64,000 bases of DNA from Lachnospiraceae bacterium UBA3732 (GCA_002372545.1 DFHD01000045.1:1843-65842); one strand, 5' to 3'; counted from the first letter of the stretch, positions 32,456-41,382 are shown. Translations and numbers: made by a program. Notes: generated by a model from the letters alone, not told the origin.

Positions 32456-33355
32456 ATGAGATATTACGATGGAAAAGGACCGGAGCCGGAATGGCGTCCG
32501 GCAGACAATCAGGAGAATGATCAGGAAAACCGGGATGCATCCGGTAGTTTTGGCGTGAATCCATCCATGCGGATTCTGGAACAGGGGAGAAGTGCGGTTA
32601 TGCATCCGGTACGGCTTCCCGGGCTGGGATCCCTTCCGGGAAAGAAATTTGCCGGATATTCCTTTGCGCTTCTAACTCTGGTCAGCGTGGTCATCTATGT
32701 GATCCCTATGATCGCAGCCATTATCGGTTTTGGAGGTTTCGAAAAGCTTTTTAATGAAAAGATCCCGGAAATCCATGTGGAAAACGGAGTTTTGACTGCA
32801 GAGGACCGTTTCGAAATGGCCGTTCCCAATATGCATGTGGTGATCGATACCAGTGAAGAAGCCGGCGCTTTACCGGATACGGATACCGGCGGACTTTATC
32901 TGATTTTCGGCAGCAGGGAATACCGCCTTACGATACTGGAGACTGCGGGAAGCCAGAGAGTATCGCAGAATTTTCTGGTCGGCAATATTTCGGATATTCT
33001 GCCCGATGGAACGGTCCGGAGCGATCTGGAAAAGATCACGCCTGCCATTTATGTGGCGCTGTTTCTTACATGGGTCATTATGATCTTTGGTCTCTACATC
33101 CGCTATTTCTTCATGGCGCTGATCTATATGCTCTTTACGGTTCCGCTGGTCAGAAGAAGCGGCCTTGCCCTGACAAACGGCGAAATCTTCCGTATGTGTT
33201 TTTACGCGGAGACAACAGGTATTCTTCTGGTCAACATAAATATGGCCACAGGGCTTTTGCCGGGGGCCATAGTATCTGTTGCGGGCATGATCATTACCTG
33301 CGTATATATCTTTAAATCCATGAAGGAGTATATCCGTCCGGCGTCTGAGGACTGA
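32456..33355 (+). CDS. DUF1189-family membrane protein
   Basis: A 299-residue protein with a ~65-residue polar N-terminus, one helix near residues 68-95, an extracellular domain of ~100 residues and three to four helices near 195-290. The layout and the segment EIHVENGVLTAEDRFEMAVPNMHVVIDT match DUF1189 proteins of Firmicutes, which resemble maltodextrin-utilisation-associated membrane proteins but have no proven role. It follows the HAD gene by 39 bp and is likely the last gene of the riboflavin transcription unit. The ribosome site is weak (AGGTAA). Confidence 0.72.
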   Translation: MRYYDGKGPEPEWRPADNQENDQENRDASGSFGVNPSMRILEQGRSAVMHPVRLPGLGSLPGKKFAGYSFALLTLVSVVIYVIPMIAAIIGFGGFEKLFNEKIPEIHVENGVLTAEDRFEMAVPNMHVVIDTSEEAGALPDTDTGGLYLIFGSREYRLTILETAGSQRVSQNFLVGNISDILPDGTVRSDLEKITPAIYVALFLTWVIMIFGLYIRYFFMALIYMLFTVPLVRRSGLALTNGEIFRMCFYAETTGILLVNINMATGLLPGAIVSVAGMIITCVYIFKSMKEYIRPASED

Positions 33356-33461
33356 ACCGGCTGATTCACTTCCCTCTTGTTCGTGCTGATGTATTTTGGG
33401 CGATGCATTTCTTTGATGCTGCATTCCCTGGATTTTTTTCGTAATTGGTTCCGTTATGGAT

Positions 33462-33941
33462 TTAACGAGAACCGGCAATCAGCTCCCGGATCTCATCCGG
33501 TGACATGCGGGTCATGCAGGCATTCTGATAAGAGGGGTTTTCTGTGACATCCCTGCCCAGAAAACCGGACGGCGTATAGGACTCGGCAGCCTCTTTCGAG
33601 GGGAATTCCACTTCCGCAAGAACGAGACCATCCAGAATGCCATGAAAGACATCCAGCTCGATCGTGAGTCCGTCCTTTTCCGGGATCAGATAGCGGGTCT
33701 TTTCGATCACATGACCCTCAGCTTTCCTCAGGAGATTATCATATTCTTCGGTTGTGAGGAGCATTTCATATTCTTCCCGTTGAAGGAGTCCTGCGGATTT
33801 GATCGTCAGGATCCTTTTTTCGTTTGACCGGCGAATCCGGATCACGGGCCGTGTGGAGATGTAAGCCTGGGAGATTTCCTTTCTGGTAAGCCCCTCAAGC
33901 GGCGGAAGCGTTTTGACCAGAAATTTTCTTTCGATTTCCAT
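33462..33941 (-). CDS. CYTH-domain phosphohydrolase
   Basis: A 159-residue CYTH-fold protein. The N-terminal MEIERKF contains the ExExK signature that binds triphosphate through metal ions. RIRRSNEKRILTIKS and IELDVFHG...LAEVEFPS supply the further basic and acidic residues lining the tunnel. Bacterial CYTH proteins of this size are usually inorganic triphosphatases, or less often adenylate cyclases. The gene is monocistronic and convergent with the riboflavin unit. Its promoter (34063-34091) is divergent from that of the HEPN-like gene and overlaps it at the -35. Confidence 0.88.
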   Translation of the reverse strand: MEIERKFLVKTLPPLEGLTRKEISQAYISTRPVIRIRRSNEKRILTIKSAGLLQREEYEMLLTTEEYDNLLRKAEGHVIEKTRYLIPEKDGLTIELDVFHGILDGLVLAEVEFPSKEAAESYTPSGFLGRDVTENPSYQNACMTRMSPDEIRELIAGSR

Positions 33942-34062
33942 AGATTAATCCTTTCCGGCTCCTTCGAAAAGAAGCATATAAGCCTGATGATAAAACTGCA
34001 TTTCTTTTACAGCGCCGTGAATGTTTCTGCATCGCCTGCCGAACTGAGCCGGGTGCAGATTT

Positions 34063-34091
34063 ATTATAACAGAATTATCTCTTGACGTCAG
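34063..34091 (-). promoter_or_regulatory. CYTH gene promoter
   Basis: Read on the - strand: CTGACG (34086-34091), 17-bp spacer, perfect TATAAT (34063-34068). The -35 overlaps the divergent promoter's -35 within the palindrome TGACGTCA (34083-34090). Confidence 0.65.
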
Positions 34092-34110
34092 AAAAAAGTT
34101 GAACGATAAT
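34082..34110 (+). promoter_or_regulatory. Promoter for the HEPN-like gene
   Basis: TTGACG (34082-34087), 17-bp spacer, GATAAT (34105-34110), about 70 bp upstream of the start codon at 34182. Confidence 0.65.
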
Positions 34111-34181
34111 GGTAATGTTCGTGATTATTCAGAAACCGGTATGTGAAGGATGCTTCCTGCCGGATGCGATCGAGGTGCTTC

Positions 34182-35021
34182 ATGCAGACAGAAAAACAGA
34201 TAGCGGACAGGGTGCGGGAGCTGACAACGCTCTGCCTGGCTAATTCTATTCAGAATGCCCTGACGGTTCAGCTTGGATCCGACTGGTTCCGTTATTTTAA
34301 GCAGGAGGAATGTGCGTCCTCCAACAATAATCCCATAATCAAAAACAGCCAGAACAGCATATTTGAGTGTGACTTTCAGGCTCTTCTGAAGCTGCTGCGC
34401 TTCCGTATGTCCTACCGGATCTATATTCTGGATTATTACTATCCGGGAAAGAGCAGGGAGTACGATAAGGGAAGTCCTTTTGATAATCTGTTGTTCCGGC
34501 TCATCAATTTCTACCGGAATCAGATCGATGCCCATCAGAAGGTTATGGATATTTCCGAATATGACACTGTGCATATGACAAATCCCTTTGCCTATGGATA
34601 TCAGGATGCCATCCAGGATATGAAGCAGCTGACCCGGATCTTCCGCAGTGTGCAGGATAAAAGGGGTGTTTCCTATTATGACCGGGTAAGTGAGCTGGAA
34701 GAGGAATACAACCTGCTGAAAAACCTGACCTATATCCCGGTTACGGACATCATTTCCCGGGAAATGCCGGATGTGGCCTATGAGGAAGCGGTAGCGGCTA
34801 TTTGCGAGGCCGGGATCCGGGTGGAGAATTTCCAAAACCATCTTTCTGTGGTATCCGGTAATTATCCGGAGACAATCCAGCTTCTTCAGCGCGTTTTGCG
34901 GCAGCGGGATATGGAAGGAAGAAGCATCAGGGATGAACAAAAGGGGATCTCCCCTGTCTGGCTGATCCTTGGCTCCTTAGCCGGGCTTGGCGTTGGCTTC
35001 CTGATCGGTTTTGTGATCTGA
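34182..35021 (+). CDS. Swt1/HEPN-like protein with C-terminal membrane anchor
   Basis: A 279-residue protein. Residues ~1-140 resemble Swt1-type HEPN domains: a helix DFQALLKLLRFRMSYRIYIL, then LLFRLINFYRNQIDAH containing R-N-x4-H (the HEPN RNase motif, R-x4-6-H with a polar residue after Arg), then YGYQDAIQDMKQLTRIF. HEPN domains are RNases in many toxin, defence and RNA-processing systems. The middle is a helical region, and the last ~20 residues (VWLILGSLAGLGVGFLIGFVI) form a membrane helix, giving a tail-anchored topology. Start ATG 34182 is chosen with GAGGTG just before; an in-frame GTG lies at 34143. Assignment is by motif and pattern only. Confidence 0.6.
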   Translation: MQTEKQIADRVRELTTLCLANSIQNALTVQLGSDWFRYFKQEECASSNNNPIIKNSQNSIFECDFQALLKLLRFRMSYRIYILDYYYPGKSREYDKGSPFDNLLFRLINFYRNQIDAHQKVMDISEYDTVHMTNPFAYGYQDAIQDMKQLTRIFRSVQDKRGVSYYDRVSELEEEYNLLKNLTYIPVTDIISREMPDVAYEEAVAAICEAGIRVENFQNHLSVVSGNYPETIQLLQRVLRQRDMEGRSIRDEQKGISPVWLILGSLAGLGVGFLIGFVI

Positions 35022-35097
35022 CAGTAACTAATACCCGGACTACCCGGGAGAAAGGAGAGAATCCAATTATCAACTGATATTGGATTATCGTGAAAAT

Positions 35098-35640
35098 ATG
35101 AGTAAGGTATATGTTCTTCTTGCTGATGGATTTGAAGAGGTTGAGGCTCTGACACCGGTGGATCTTCTGCGGAGAGCCGGGGCAGAGGTGATCATGGTTT
35201 CCGTTACCGGAAAGAGAGTTGTGACAGGTGCACGCCGGATTCCCGTACAGGCGGACTGTCTGCTGGGCGAGGAGGGGGATGGCGATATGGTGATCCTTCC
35301 CGGCGGAATGCCCGGCACGATTCATCTGAAGGAGCATCCGGGCGTAAGAAGTCTGGTACAGAGCTATGCTGACAGCGGAAAATATGTTGCGGCGATCTGT
35401 GCGGCTCCCACGGTGCTTGGCGATATGGGACTTCTCCGGGGGCGTCATGCCACCTGTTATCCGGGGATGGAGGATGGCCTTACCGGCGCAGTTCCGGAGA
35501 TTTCTCCTGTTGTGCAGGATGGCAGGATCATCACCAGCCGCGGCGTGGGAACGGCAATTGCGTTTTCACTGAAGCTGATCGAGATTCTTTTTGGTAAGGA
35601 TAAGGCGGATACGATCGCTTCCCAAATTGTTTACGGCTGA
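35098..35640 (+). CDS. DJ-1/PfpI family protein
   Basis: A 180-residue flavodoxin-like DJ-1 superfamily member. The conserved nucleophile is the Cys in AAICAAPTVLG, an acidic partner is in DGFEEVEALTP near the N-terminus, and PGGMPGTIHL forms the oxyanion side. Relatives include YajL/ThiJ and DJ-1, with proposed glyoxalase, deglycase or redox-chaperone roles. Length and motifs are normal. The start ATG 35098 has a weak ribosome site; an AGGAGAG lies further upstream than usual. It is followed 63 bp later by murF. Confidence 0.92.
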   Translation: MSKVYVLLADGFEEVEALTPVDLLRRAGAEVIMVSVTGKRVVTGARRIPVQADCLLGEEGDGDMVILPGGMPGTIHLKEHPGVRSLVQSYADSGKYVAAICAAPTVLGDMGLLRGRHATCYPGMEDGLTGAVPEISPVVQDGRIITSRGVGTAIAFSLKLIEILFGKDKADTIASQIVYG

Positions 35641-35703
35641 ATTCACTGGTTGCAAATCAAGAACATAAGCAAAGAACCTACTAAGAACATAAGGTAAAGA
35701 AAA

Positions 35704-37095
35704 ATGATCAGAATTTCCATTGATGAATTATCGAAAATACTAAATGTAAATCCTGTGGCGGGTGAAGGAGCGGACGCGGCATCCCTTTATGTGGATGGCT
35801 TCTGTTATGATTCCCGGAAAATCCGCCCTACGGACCTTTTTCTTCCCTTTAAGGGAGAAAATGTGGATGGACATATGTTTATCGGGAAGGCGCTGGCCGT
35901 TGCGGATGTATCGCTGACAGAAAATCCTGTGGAACAGCCTTTGGCCGGGAAGGTATACTTTCCTGTGGAGTCAGTCGGCGATGCCATGCAGGAGATTGCT
36001 CTTTATATCCGCAATAAGTACATGAAACCTGTGGTCGGCGTCACCGGAAGTGTGGGAAAGACCACCACGAGAGAAATGACTACGCATGTTCTGGAGAGCG
36101 GACTCAGGGTATTCCATACAGAAGGCAACCAGAATTCCCAGATCGGCGTTCCCGTGACGCTTTCCGGTATAATGGATCATGAGACTGACTGCGCTGTGAT
36201 CGAGATGGGGATCAGCGAGGAGGGCGGTATGGATCGTCTCAGCCGTATGGTCCGGCCTTCAGTGGCCATCGTGACCAATATCGGCGTATCTCATATGAAA
36301 TTTCTAGGTTCCCGGGAGGGAATCCGGAATGAAAAGCTGAAGATCATTTCCCGGATGGATGAAAACGGCGTCCTTCTGCTCAATGCGGATGACCCTCTTC
36401 TCTATGCGGTAAAGGACAGTCTTCCGGTAAAGGTGGTCACCTACGGCTTTGGAGAGGATGCGGATATCCGGGCAACGGATATCGTTCCCGAGGAGGGAGG
36501 CATCCGCTTTACTGTAACGATGGACGGTGCATCTTCGTCCGTATATCTTTCCGCCGAGGGCGAGCATAATGTGAGAAACGCACTGGCTGCCCTGGGCGCT
36601 GCCAGGACACTTGGGCTTTCCCGCGAAGGGGCAGAGGCTTCACTGGCGACCTTCTCCGGATCGCGGCAGAGGGTGGTGCATGCCGGCGGAATGACGATCA
36701 TCGACGACTCCTATAATGCCAGCCCGGATTCCATGCGGGCGGCGCTTTCCGTTCTTCTTTCCCGTAAGGGAAGAAGGGTGGCTGTTCTGGGTGATATGTT
36801 CGAGCTGGGAAAGGATGAGATCGCGCTGCATGAAAGCGTGGGCAGATTTATCCTTGAGGAAGCAGAGAAGGGACGGAAGCTGGATGTTCTGGTAACTGCC
36901 GGCCCCATGGCGGATAAGCTGGGAAGGGCTGCCGGAAATGCTGTTCCCGAGATCATTCATTACGAAGATACAGATGAGGCAGAGAAAAAGCTGGCAGACA
37001 TCCTCAGGGAAGGCGATACGGTTCTGTTCAAGGCTTCCAACGGAATGCAGTTCCGCCGTCTGGTCCGGCTGTTTGAGGAGAGTGGAAAAGAATGA
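35704..37095 (+). CDS. murF: UDP-MurNAc-tripeptide:D-Ala-D-Ala ligase
   Basis: A 463-residue Mur ligase that adds D-Ala-D-Ala to complete the cytosolic peptidoglycan precursor. It has the N-terminal UDP-binding domain (FCYDSRKI), the ATP-binding P-loop GVTGSVGKTTT, the central Mur motifs (TEGNQNSQIGVP; AVIEMGISEEG; VTNIGVSHM) and the C-terminal domain (IDDSYNASPDSM; AVLGDMFELG). Length is normal. The stop overlaps the next gene's start by 4 bp (ATGA), so translation is coupled to the LOG protein. It is separate from murB, which lies 14 kb upstream. Confidence 0.97.
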   Translation: MIRISIDELSKILNVNPVAGEGADAASLYVDGFCYDSRKIRPTDLFLPFKGENVDGHMFIGKALAVADVSLTENPVEQPLAGKVYFPVESVGDAMQEIALYIRNKYMKPVVGVTGSVGKTTTREMTTHVLESGLRVFHTEGNQNSQIGVPVTLSGIMDHETDCAVIEMGISEEGGMDRLSRMVRPSVAIVTNIGVSHMKFLGSREGIRNEKLKIISRMDENGVLLLNADDPLLYAVKDSLPVKVVTYGFGEDADIRATDIVPEEGGIRFTVTMDGASSSVYLSAEGEHNVRNALAALGAARTLGLSREGAEASLATFSGSRQRVVHAGGMTIIDDSYNASPDSMRAALSVLLSRKGRRVAVLGDMFELGKDEIALHESVGRFILEEAEKGRKLDVLVTAGPMADKLGRAAGNAVPEIIHYEDTDEAEKKLADILREGDTVLFKASNGMQFRRLVRLFEESGKE

Positions 37096-37631
37096 AAATT
37101 GCAGTATTTGCAGGTTCCCTGCCGGGTAAGAAGGATGCCTATGTACGGGATGCAGGCCTTCTCGGCCGGTGGATCGCCGGGAACGGGCATGAGCTGATCT
37201 ACGGCGCCGGAATGGAAGGCATGATGGGAAGGGTGGCCGATGAGGCTCTTTTAGGCGGAGCGGCCGTTACCGGGATCATACCGCAGTTTATGAAGGATGC
37301 CGGCTGGTGCAGGGATGGCCTGACGCACCTTATCGTAACGAAGGATATGGCGGAGCGGAAGGACAGGATGGCGGAGATGGCAGATGCCTTTATCGCGCTT
37401 CCCGGCGGTCTGGGCACCCTGGAGGAAATCGCAGATGTTATTTCCTGGATGCGGATCGGCTTTTTCGATAAGCCCTTTGTGCTCTTTAACACAGAGGGGT
37501 TCTATGACGGGCTCTTCAGCGTGATCAAAGGCTTTGCAGAGGAGCGGTTCATGGATGAGAGGGATGCAGACCGGCTCCTTCTTTCCTGCGACCTTACGGA
37601 GATTAATGAATTTATCAATAAAAGGGGTTAG
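37092..37631 (+). CDS. LOG-family phosphoribohydrolase
   Basis: A 179-residue Rossmann-fold protein of the LOG (lysine decarboxylase-like) family. The hallmark PGGLGTLEEI (PGGxGTxxE) is present, and RKDRMAEMADAFIALPG precedes it. Despite the family's old name these enzymes are nucleoside 5'-monophosphate phosphoribohydrolases: they release a base, such as a cytokinin or adenine, from a nucleotide. In bacteria the role may be nucleotide salvage or clean-up. It overlaps murF by 4 bp and is followed by the MscS-type gene after 3 bp. Confidence 0.92.
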   Translation: MKIAVFAGSLPGKKDAYVRDAGLLGRWIAGNGHELIYGAGMEGMMGRVADEALLGGAAVTGIIPQFMKDAGWCRDGLTHLIVTKDMAERKDRMAEMADAFIALPGGLGTLEEIADVISWMRIGFFDKPFVLFNTEGFYDGLFSVIKGFAEERFMDERDADRLLLSCDLTEINEFINKRG

Positions 37632-37634
37632 TGC

Positions 37635-38483
37635 ATGGGCTTTATTGAGGAGCTTACCGAACAGAAACTTTTTAAGGCAGCGGTGTATTGCCTGATTGCC
37701 TTTCTGATCTTGAAACTTCTGGATCTGGCCTTTTTTGCCAGAAAAAAGAAGAAGGGTGTTTCCAATCTGCAGGATTCGTTTCTGCGCGGCGTTTTCCGCT
37801 TCGCAGTCATAGTGATCCTGGTCCTGAATGTACTCAGCCTCTGGGACGGCATGCATAAGTTTGCCAATACCATCCTGATGTCCAGTTCCCTTCTGGTTGT
37901 TGTCCTGGGCTTTATCTTTCAGGAGGGGCTCAGCAATATCATTCACGGCTTTATCATCACGGTCTTTAAACCCTTTGATGTGGGTGACCGGATCGAGATG
38001 AAGCTGGGAGACAACCGGATTTCCGGTTATGTGATGTCCATGAATCTTCGCCATACCATTGTAAAGAATATCATGGATAAGTCGGAATCCATTATTCCGA
38101 ACTCCGTGATGGATTCCACGGTGGTGAAGAATCTGACTACGCAGCATGAGGAAAACCGGTATCCGCTTTCGATAGCCATTACGTATGAGGATGCGCAGGA
38201 TCCGGAAAAGCTGGCTCTGGCGAAAAAGATTCTTTCGGAAACAATCCTGGAGAATCAAAGGACGATAGACCTGAGATCATCAAAAGAAGAGGAACTCTTT
38301 ATCAATGTGACGCTGGAGGACAGCAGCGTTAACCTTACCTGCTTTGTGGAGACCCAGACGGCGGAGGATAACTATTATGCGGGCAGTGAGATCCGTCAGG
38401 CGCTTCTGGCTCGTTATAAAGAAGCGGATATAAGCTTTGCTTATCCGCATATTGAGCTGGTAGGTGATGTAAGGCATTCCTGA
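37635..38483 (+). CDS. MscS-family mechanosensitive channel
   Basis: A 282-residue small-conductance mechanosensitive channel. Three N-terminal helices occupy about residues 14-100; the third, pore-lining helix is MSSSLLVVVLGFIFQEGLSNIIHGF. The beta domain follows with FDVGDRIEMKLGDNRISGYV and the typical NSVMDSTVVKN segment, then the C-terminal cytosolic vestibule. The channel opens under membrane tension and releases solutes on hypo-osmotic shock. It is the third gene of a tightly packed murF-LOG-MscS unit. Confidence 0.93.
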   Translation: MGFIEELTEQKLFKAAVYCLIAFLILKLLDLAFFARKKKKGVSNLQDSFLRGVFRFAVIVILVLNVLSLWDGMHKFANTILMSSSLLVVVLGFIFQEGLSNIIHGFIITVFKPFDVGDRIEMKLGDNRISGYVMSMNLRHTIVKNIMDKSESIIPNSVMDSTVVKNLTTQHEENRYPLSIAITYEDAQDPEKLALAKKILSETILENQRTIDLRSSKEEELFINVTLEDSSVNLTCFVETQTAEDNYYAGSEIRQALLARYKEADISFAYPHIELVGDVRHS

Positions 38484-38563
38484 ATCGGTTATCGATCTGT
38501 TCTGTATCCGTTCCGAATTGGCTCTGAATCAGTCCTGAATTTGTGCCTGATTTCTATTTTCAC

Positions 38564-38592
38564 TTGACATGTGTTTGAAAAACAGATACACT
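38564..38592 (+). promoter_or_regulatory. Promoter for the DPNQ-repeat membrane protein
   Basis: TTGACA (38564-38569), 17-bp spacer, TACACT (38587-38592). It lies about 70 bp upstream of the ATG. Confidence 0.7.
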
Positions 38593-38659
38593 TTTCTGTG
38601 AAGCTAACGAGCGGTGCGGGTAAGTCCATGCCCGGACCGGTAAAAAAAGGAGGAAGCGA

Positions 38660-39208
38660 ATGGATAATTACGGCGGATACGATCCGAATCAGGGACAGTA
38701 TGGTCAGGGCTTTGATCCGAATCAGAGTTATGATCCGAATCAGGGTTATGACCCGAACCAGGGAATGGGTGGCGGATACAGCCAGCCGGTTTACAGCGAG
38801 CCTGTAAAGCAGAGCGGAAATAACACGGCAAAGATCGTTGCTATCGTTGTTGTAGTCGTGGCTCTGGCAGCTGCAGCAGTAGTTTTCCTGATGATGAACA
38901 AGATCAAGGGAACCTATCAGTCACTGCACACACCGATTTCCGTAAGCGGAATGACTGTATATGAGGATATTACACTGGAAATGGATGGTAAGAATTTTAC
39001 CCTTTCCTATGGTAATGTCGAATATGACGGACAGAGCTATCCGGAACTCTCCGAGTCAATCGAGGGTACGTATAAAAAGAAGGGCAGCAGAGTTACCTTC
39101 TATGTAGATGGTAAGGAATTTGATAACGCCGATATCAAAAAGGGTGGCAAGGCGCTTCAGTTCTATGATTCCAACGGAAGCAAGGCATTCATGCTTGAGA
39201 AGAAATAA
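38660..39208 (+). CDS. Single-pass membrane protein with DPNQ repeats
   Basis: A 182-residue protein. Residues ~7-34 contain four DPNQ units (YDPNQGQYGQGF, then FDPNQSYDPNQGYDPNQG), forming a flexible Gly/Asn/Gln/Tyr-rich cytosolic segment. A membrane helix at ~52-74 follows (IVAIVVVVVALAAAAVVFLMM). The remaining ~105 residues are an extracellular beta-rich domain (DGKNFTLSYGNVEYDGQSYP; GTYKKKGSRVTFYVDGKEF) that resembles lipocalin-like stress domains often placed behind such anchors. No named family is certain. AAAGGAGG precedes the ATG; it has its own promoter and terminator, so it is monocistronic. Confidence 0.75.
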   Translation: MDNYGGYDPNQGQYGQGFDPNQSYDPNQGYDPNQGMGGGYSQPVYSEPVKQSGNNTAKIVAIVVVVVALAAAAVVFLMMNKIKGTYQSLHTPISVSGMTVYEDITLEMDGKNFTLSYGNVEYDGQSYPELSESIEGTYKKKGSRVTFYVDGKEFDNADIKKGGKALQFYDSNGSKAFMLEKK

Positions 39209-39217
39209 TAACAGCTT

Positions 39218-39247
39218 CAGCCATAGGGTTTCCTATGGCTGATTTTA
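39218..39247 (+). terminator. Terminator-like hairpin after the DPNQ protein
   Basis: A 10-bp stem CAGCCATAGG / CCTATGGCTG with GTTT loop, followed by ATTTTA. The T tract is short. Confidence 0.65.
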
Positions 39248-39262
39248 TGTGAGGATAATTGA

Positions 39263-40327
39263 ATGAACTGGAAAGATAATGTGAGGCGTGTGACCCCTTA
39301 TGTTCCGGGTGAACAGCCGAAGGATAAAAATATAATCAAACTGAATACAAATGAGAATCCATATCCGCCCTGCCCGGGCGCGGAGAAGGTGCTGAACGGC
39401 TTTGATGCGGATTCTCTGAAGAAGTACCCGGATCCCAATGTGACGATGCTCAGACAGGCTCTGGCGGACTATCACGGCGTAAGCTTTTCACAGGTATTTG
39501 TGGGCGTCGGCTCGGATGACGTACTGGGCACGGCTTTTCTTACTCTGTTTGGCGGAGATAAGCCGGTGCTGTTCCCGGATCTGACCTATTCCTTTTATCC
39601 TGTCTGGGCTGAGCTCTACCGGATTCCCTTCCGGGAGATCCCGCTGGATGAAAGCTTTCATATCCGTCCCGATGATTACCGGATCCCTTCGGGAGGCGTG
39701 ATCTTTCCGAATCCCAATGCACCAACCGGTATCTATGAAAATAAAGAAAATGTGCGTAAGATCCTGGATCAGAATCGTGACGTGGCAGTGATCGTTGATG
39801 AAGCCTATATTGATTTCGCCGGAGAGGATGCCAGTGTGCTTTCCCTTTTGCCTGAATATGATAATCTGCTTATTGTCAGAACATTCTCGAAATCCCGGTC
39901 TCTGGCAGGGGCAAGAATTGCCTACGCGATCGGAAGTGAGGAGATGATCGACTGCATGCTGGCTATCCGGAATTCCTATAATTCCTATACGATGAATTCG
40001 GTTTCCATTGCGGCCGGCACGGCCTCGGTTGAGGATGATGCTTATTTCCGAAATACAGTAAAGAAAATCTGTGATACCCGGGAAAGATTCACCCGGGAGG
40101 CCGAAAAGCTTGGCTTTACGATCCTGCCTTCCTCTACGAATTTTGTATTTGCCATGCCGCCGGAAAAATGTCCGGCTGCTGAGCTTTTCCGGATGGCGAG
40201 AGAGAAGGGGATCTATTTCCGGTATTTTTCGGCAAAGCGGGCAGAGCCGTATCTCAGGATCACCATTGGAACAGATGAAGAGATGGACCTTGTGCTGGCT
40301 TTCTTCCGGGAGGTATATCAAAACTGA
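39263..40327 (+). CDS. hisC: Histidinol-phosphate aminotransferase
   Basis: A 354-residue class II PLP aminotransferase converting imidazole-acetol phosphate to histidinol phosphate. HisC features are LNTNENPYPPCP near the N-terminus, PNPNAPTG, the aspartate in VDEAYIDF, the PLP lysine in TFSKSRSLAGARIAY and the C-terminal LRITIGTDEEM. The length is typical. No other his gene is nearby, so it is a detached member of the pathway. HisC enzymes can also act on aromatic substrates. GTGAGGA lies about 8 bp before the ATG. Confidence 0.94.
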   Translation: MNWKDNVRRVTPYVPGEQPKDKNIIKLNTNENPYPPCPGAEKVLNGFDADSLKKYPDPNVTMLRQALADYHGVSFSQVFVGVGSDDVLGTAFLTLFGGDKPVLFPDLTYSFYPVWAELYRIPFREIPLDESFHIRPDDYRIPSGGVIFPNPNAPTGIYENKENVRKILDQNRDVAVIVDEAYIDFAGEDASVLSLLPEYDNLLIVRTFSKSRSLAGARIAYAIGSEEMIDCMLAIRNSYNSYTMNSVSIAAGTASVEDDAYFRNTVKKICDTRERFTREAEKLGFTILPSSTNFVFAMPPEKCPAAELFRMAREKGIYFRYFSAKRAEPYLRITIGTDEEMDLVLAFFREVYQN

Positions 40328-40379
40328 ACGGCAACATGCTCTTGCTTTATCGAAACATTTTCTTGCTTTGTAGAAAGTA

Positions 40380-40408
40380 TTGACAAAAGATAAATACTGT
40401 ACTACAAT
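40380..40408 (+). promoter_or_regulatory. Strong promoter for the DUF5688 gene
   Basis: TTGACA (40380-40385), 17-bp spacer, TACAAT (40403-40408), the best match to consensus in this part of the window. Confidence 0.78.
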
Positions 40409-40479
40409 AAGTAAGCCGGTTCGCGTCCGGTATTGCTGTTTTCGTGTGTTCCCGGAATACATTAAGGAGGAACACTTTT

Positions 40480-41373
40480 ATGACGGATTTTTTGTCAGAA
40501 CAAAATGAAACCATCAGGCATCTTACGGAGATCAGAGACAGACTTCCTGATTATCTTGATATGTCGGATGTGGAAAAAATAGAAATCTGTGAGACGCAGA
40601 GGAATAACGGGGTTCTTGTACCCTGTATCCGGGTGTTCTATAAGTCCACCCCTGTCTCACCCTGTGTTTTCCCGCCGTCCTTTTTTCATCTGCCTTATGA
40701 TCTGGCCGCCGCCTGTGCGGCAAAGGAGATCGAAAAACGGCTGAAGGGGGCCAGAGAACTTTGCGAAAATCCCGGGCTCAAGGAAAACTGGAAAGACCAT
40801 GTATTTATCACTCTTGTAAATAGAGATAAAAATAAGGCTATGCTGAAAAGTGCGGTTTCCCGGCCATTCTTCGATCTGGAAATGGTTGTCCGCTGGAATC
40901 TTCAGCTCTCAGAAGACAGCGGGGTTATGCTGTGTCCGGTGAATGCACCGGAAATGCTGGGAGTATCCGGAGAAGAGTTTTTTGAAACGGCCAGAGAGAA
41001 TACCAGAAGGCTGTTTACCCCGGAGCTGGAGCTTCTGTCGGATTTCCTGAACAGGATCGGAATGGATGAAGAGGTGGAGGATACGGTTCCCCTTTACATC
41101 CTGACCCACAGCGGAAGAACCTTTGGTGCGGTCATGATGACCTACGAAGATGTGTGCGAAAGAACCGCCGAAAAACTGGGTGGAAGCTTTTATCTGCTTC
41201 CATCAAGTCTTCATGAAATGCTGGTTGTTTCAGAACGAAACAATATCGAAAAAGATGCTTTGAAGGGTATTATTCATGAAGTAAATGACACTTTAATAGA
41301 CAAATCGGATATATTGTCATACTCGTTGTATTATTACGATGAGAAAACAAAAAAAATATCCATTGTTCAGTAA
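40480..41373 (+). CDS. DUF5688-family protein
   Basis: A 297-residue soluble protein matching DUF5688, a family common in Lachnospiraceae. Support comes from the segment NNGVLVPCIRVFYKST near residue 45, a central SGVMLCPVNAPEMLG, and the C-terminal GGSFYLLPSSLHEMLVVSE. The function is unknown; no catalytic triad or nucleotide site is evident. AAGGAGG lies 9 bp before ATG 40480, so the in-frame GTG at 40444 is rejected. Its promoter (40380-40408) is strong, and it stands alone between hisC and the cold-shock gene. Confidence 0.75.
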   Translation: MTDFLSEQNETIRHLTEIRDRLPDYLDMSDVEKIEICETQRNNGVLVPCIRVFYKSTPVSPCVFPPSFFHLPYDLAAACAAKEIEKRLKGARELCENPGLKENWKDHVFITLVNRDKNKAMLKSAVSRPFFDLEMVVRWNLQLSEDSGVMLCPVNAPEMLGVSGEEFFETARENTRRLFTPELELLSDFLNRIGMDEEVEDTVPLYILTHSGRTFGAVMMTYEDVCERTAEKLGGSFYLLPSSLHEMLVVSERNNIEKDALKGIIHEVNDTLIDKSDILSYSLYYYDEKTKKISIVQ

Positions 41374-41382
41374 TTTTGCGCC

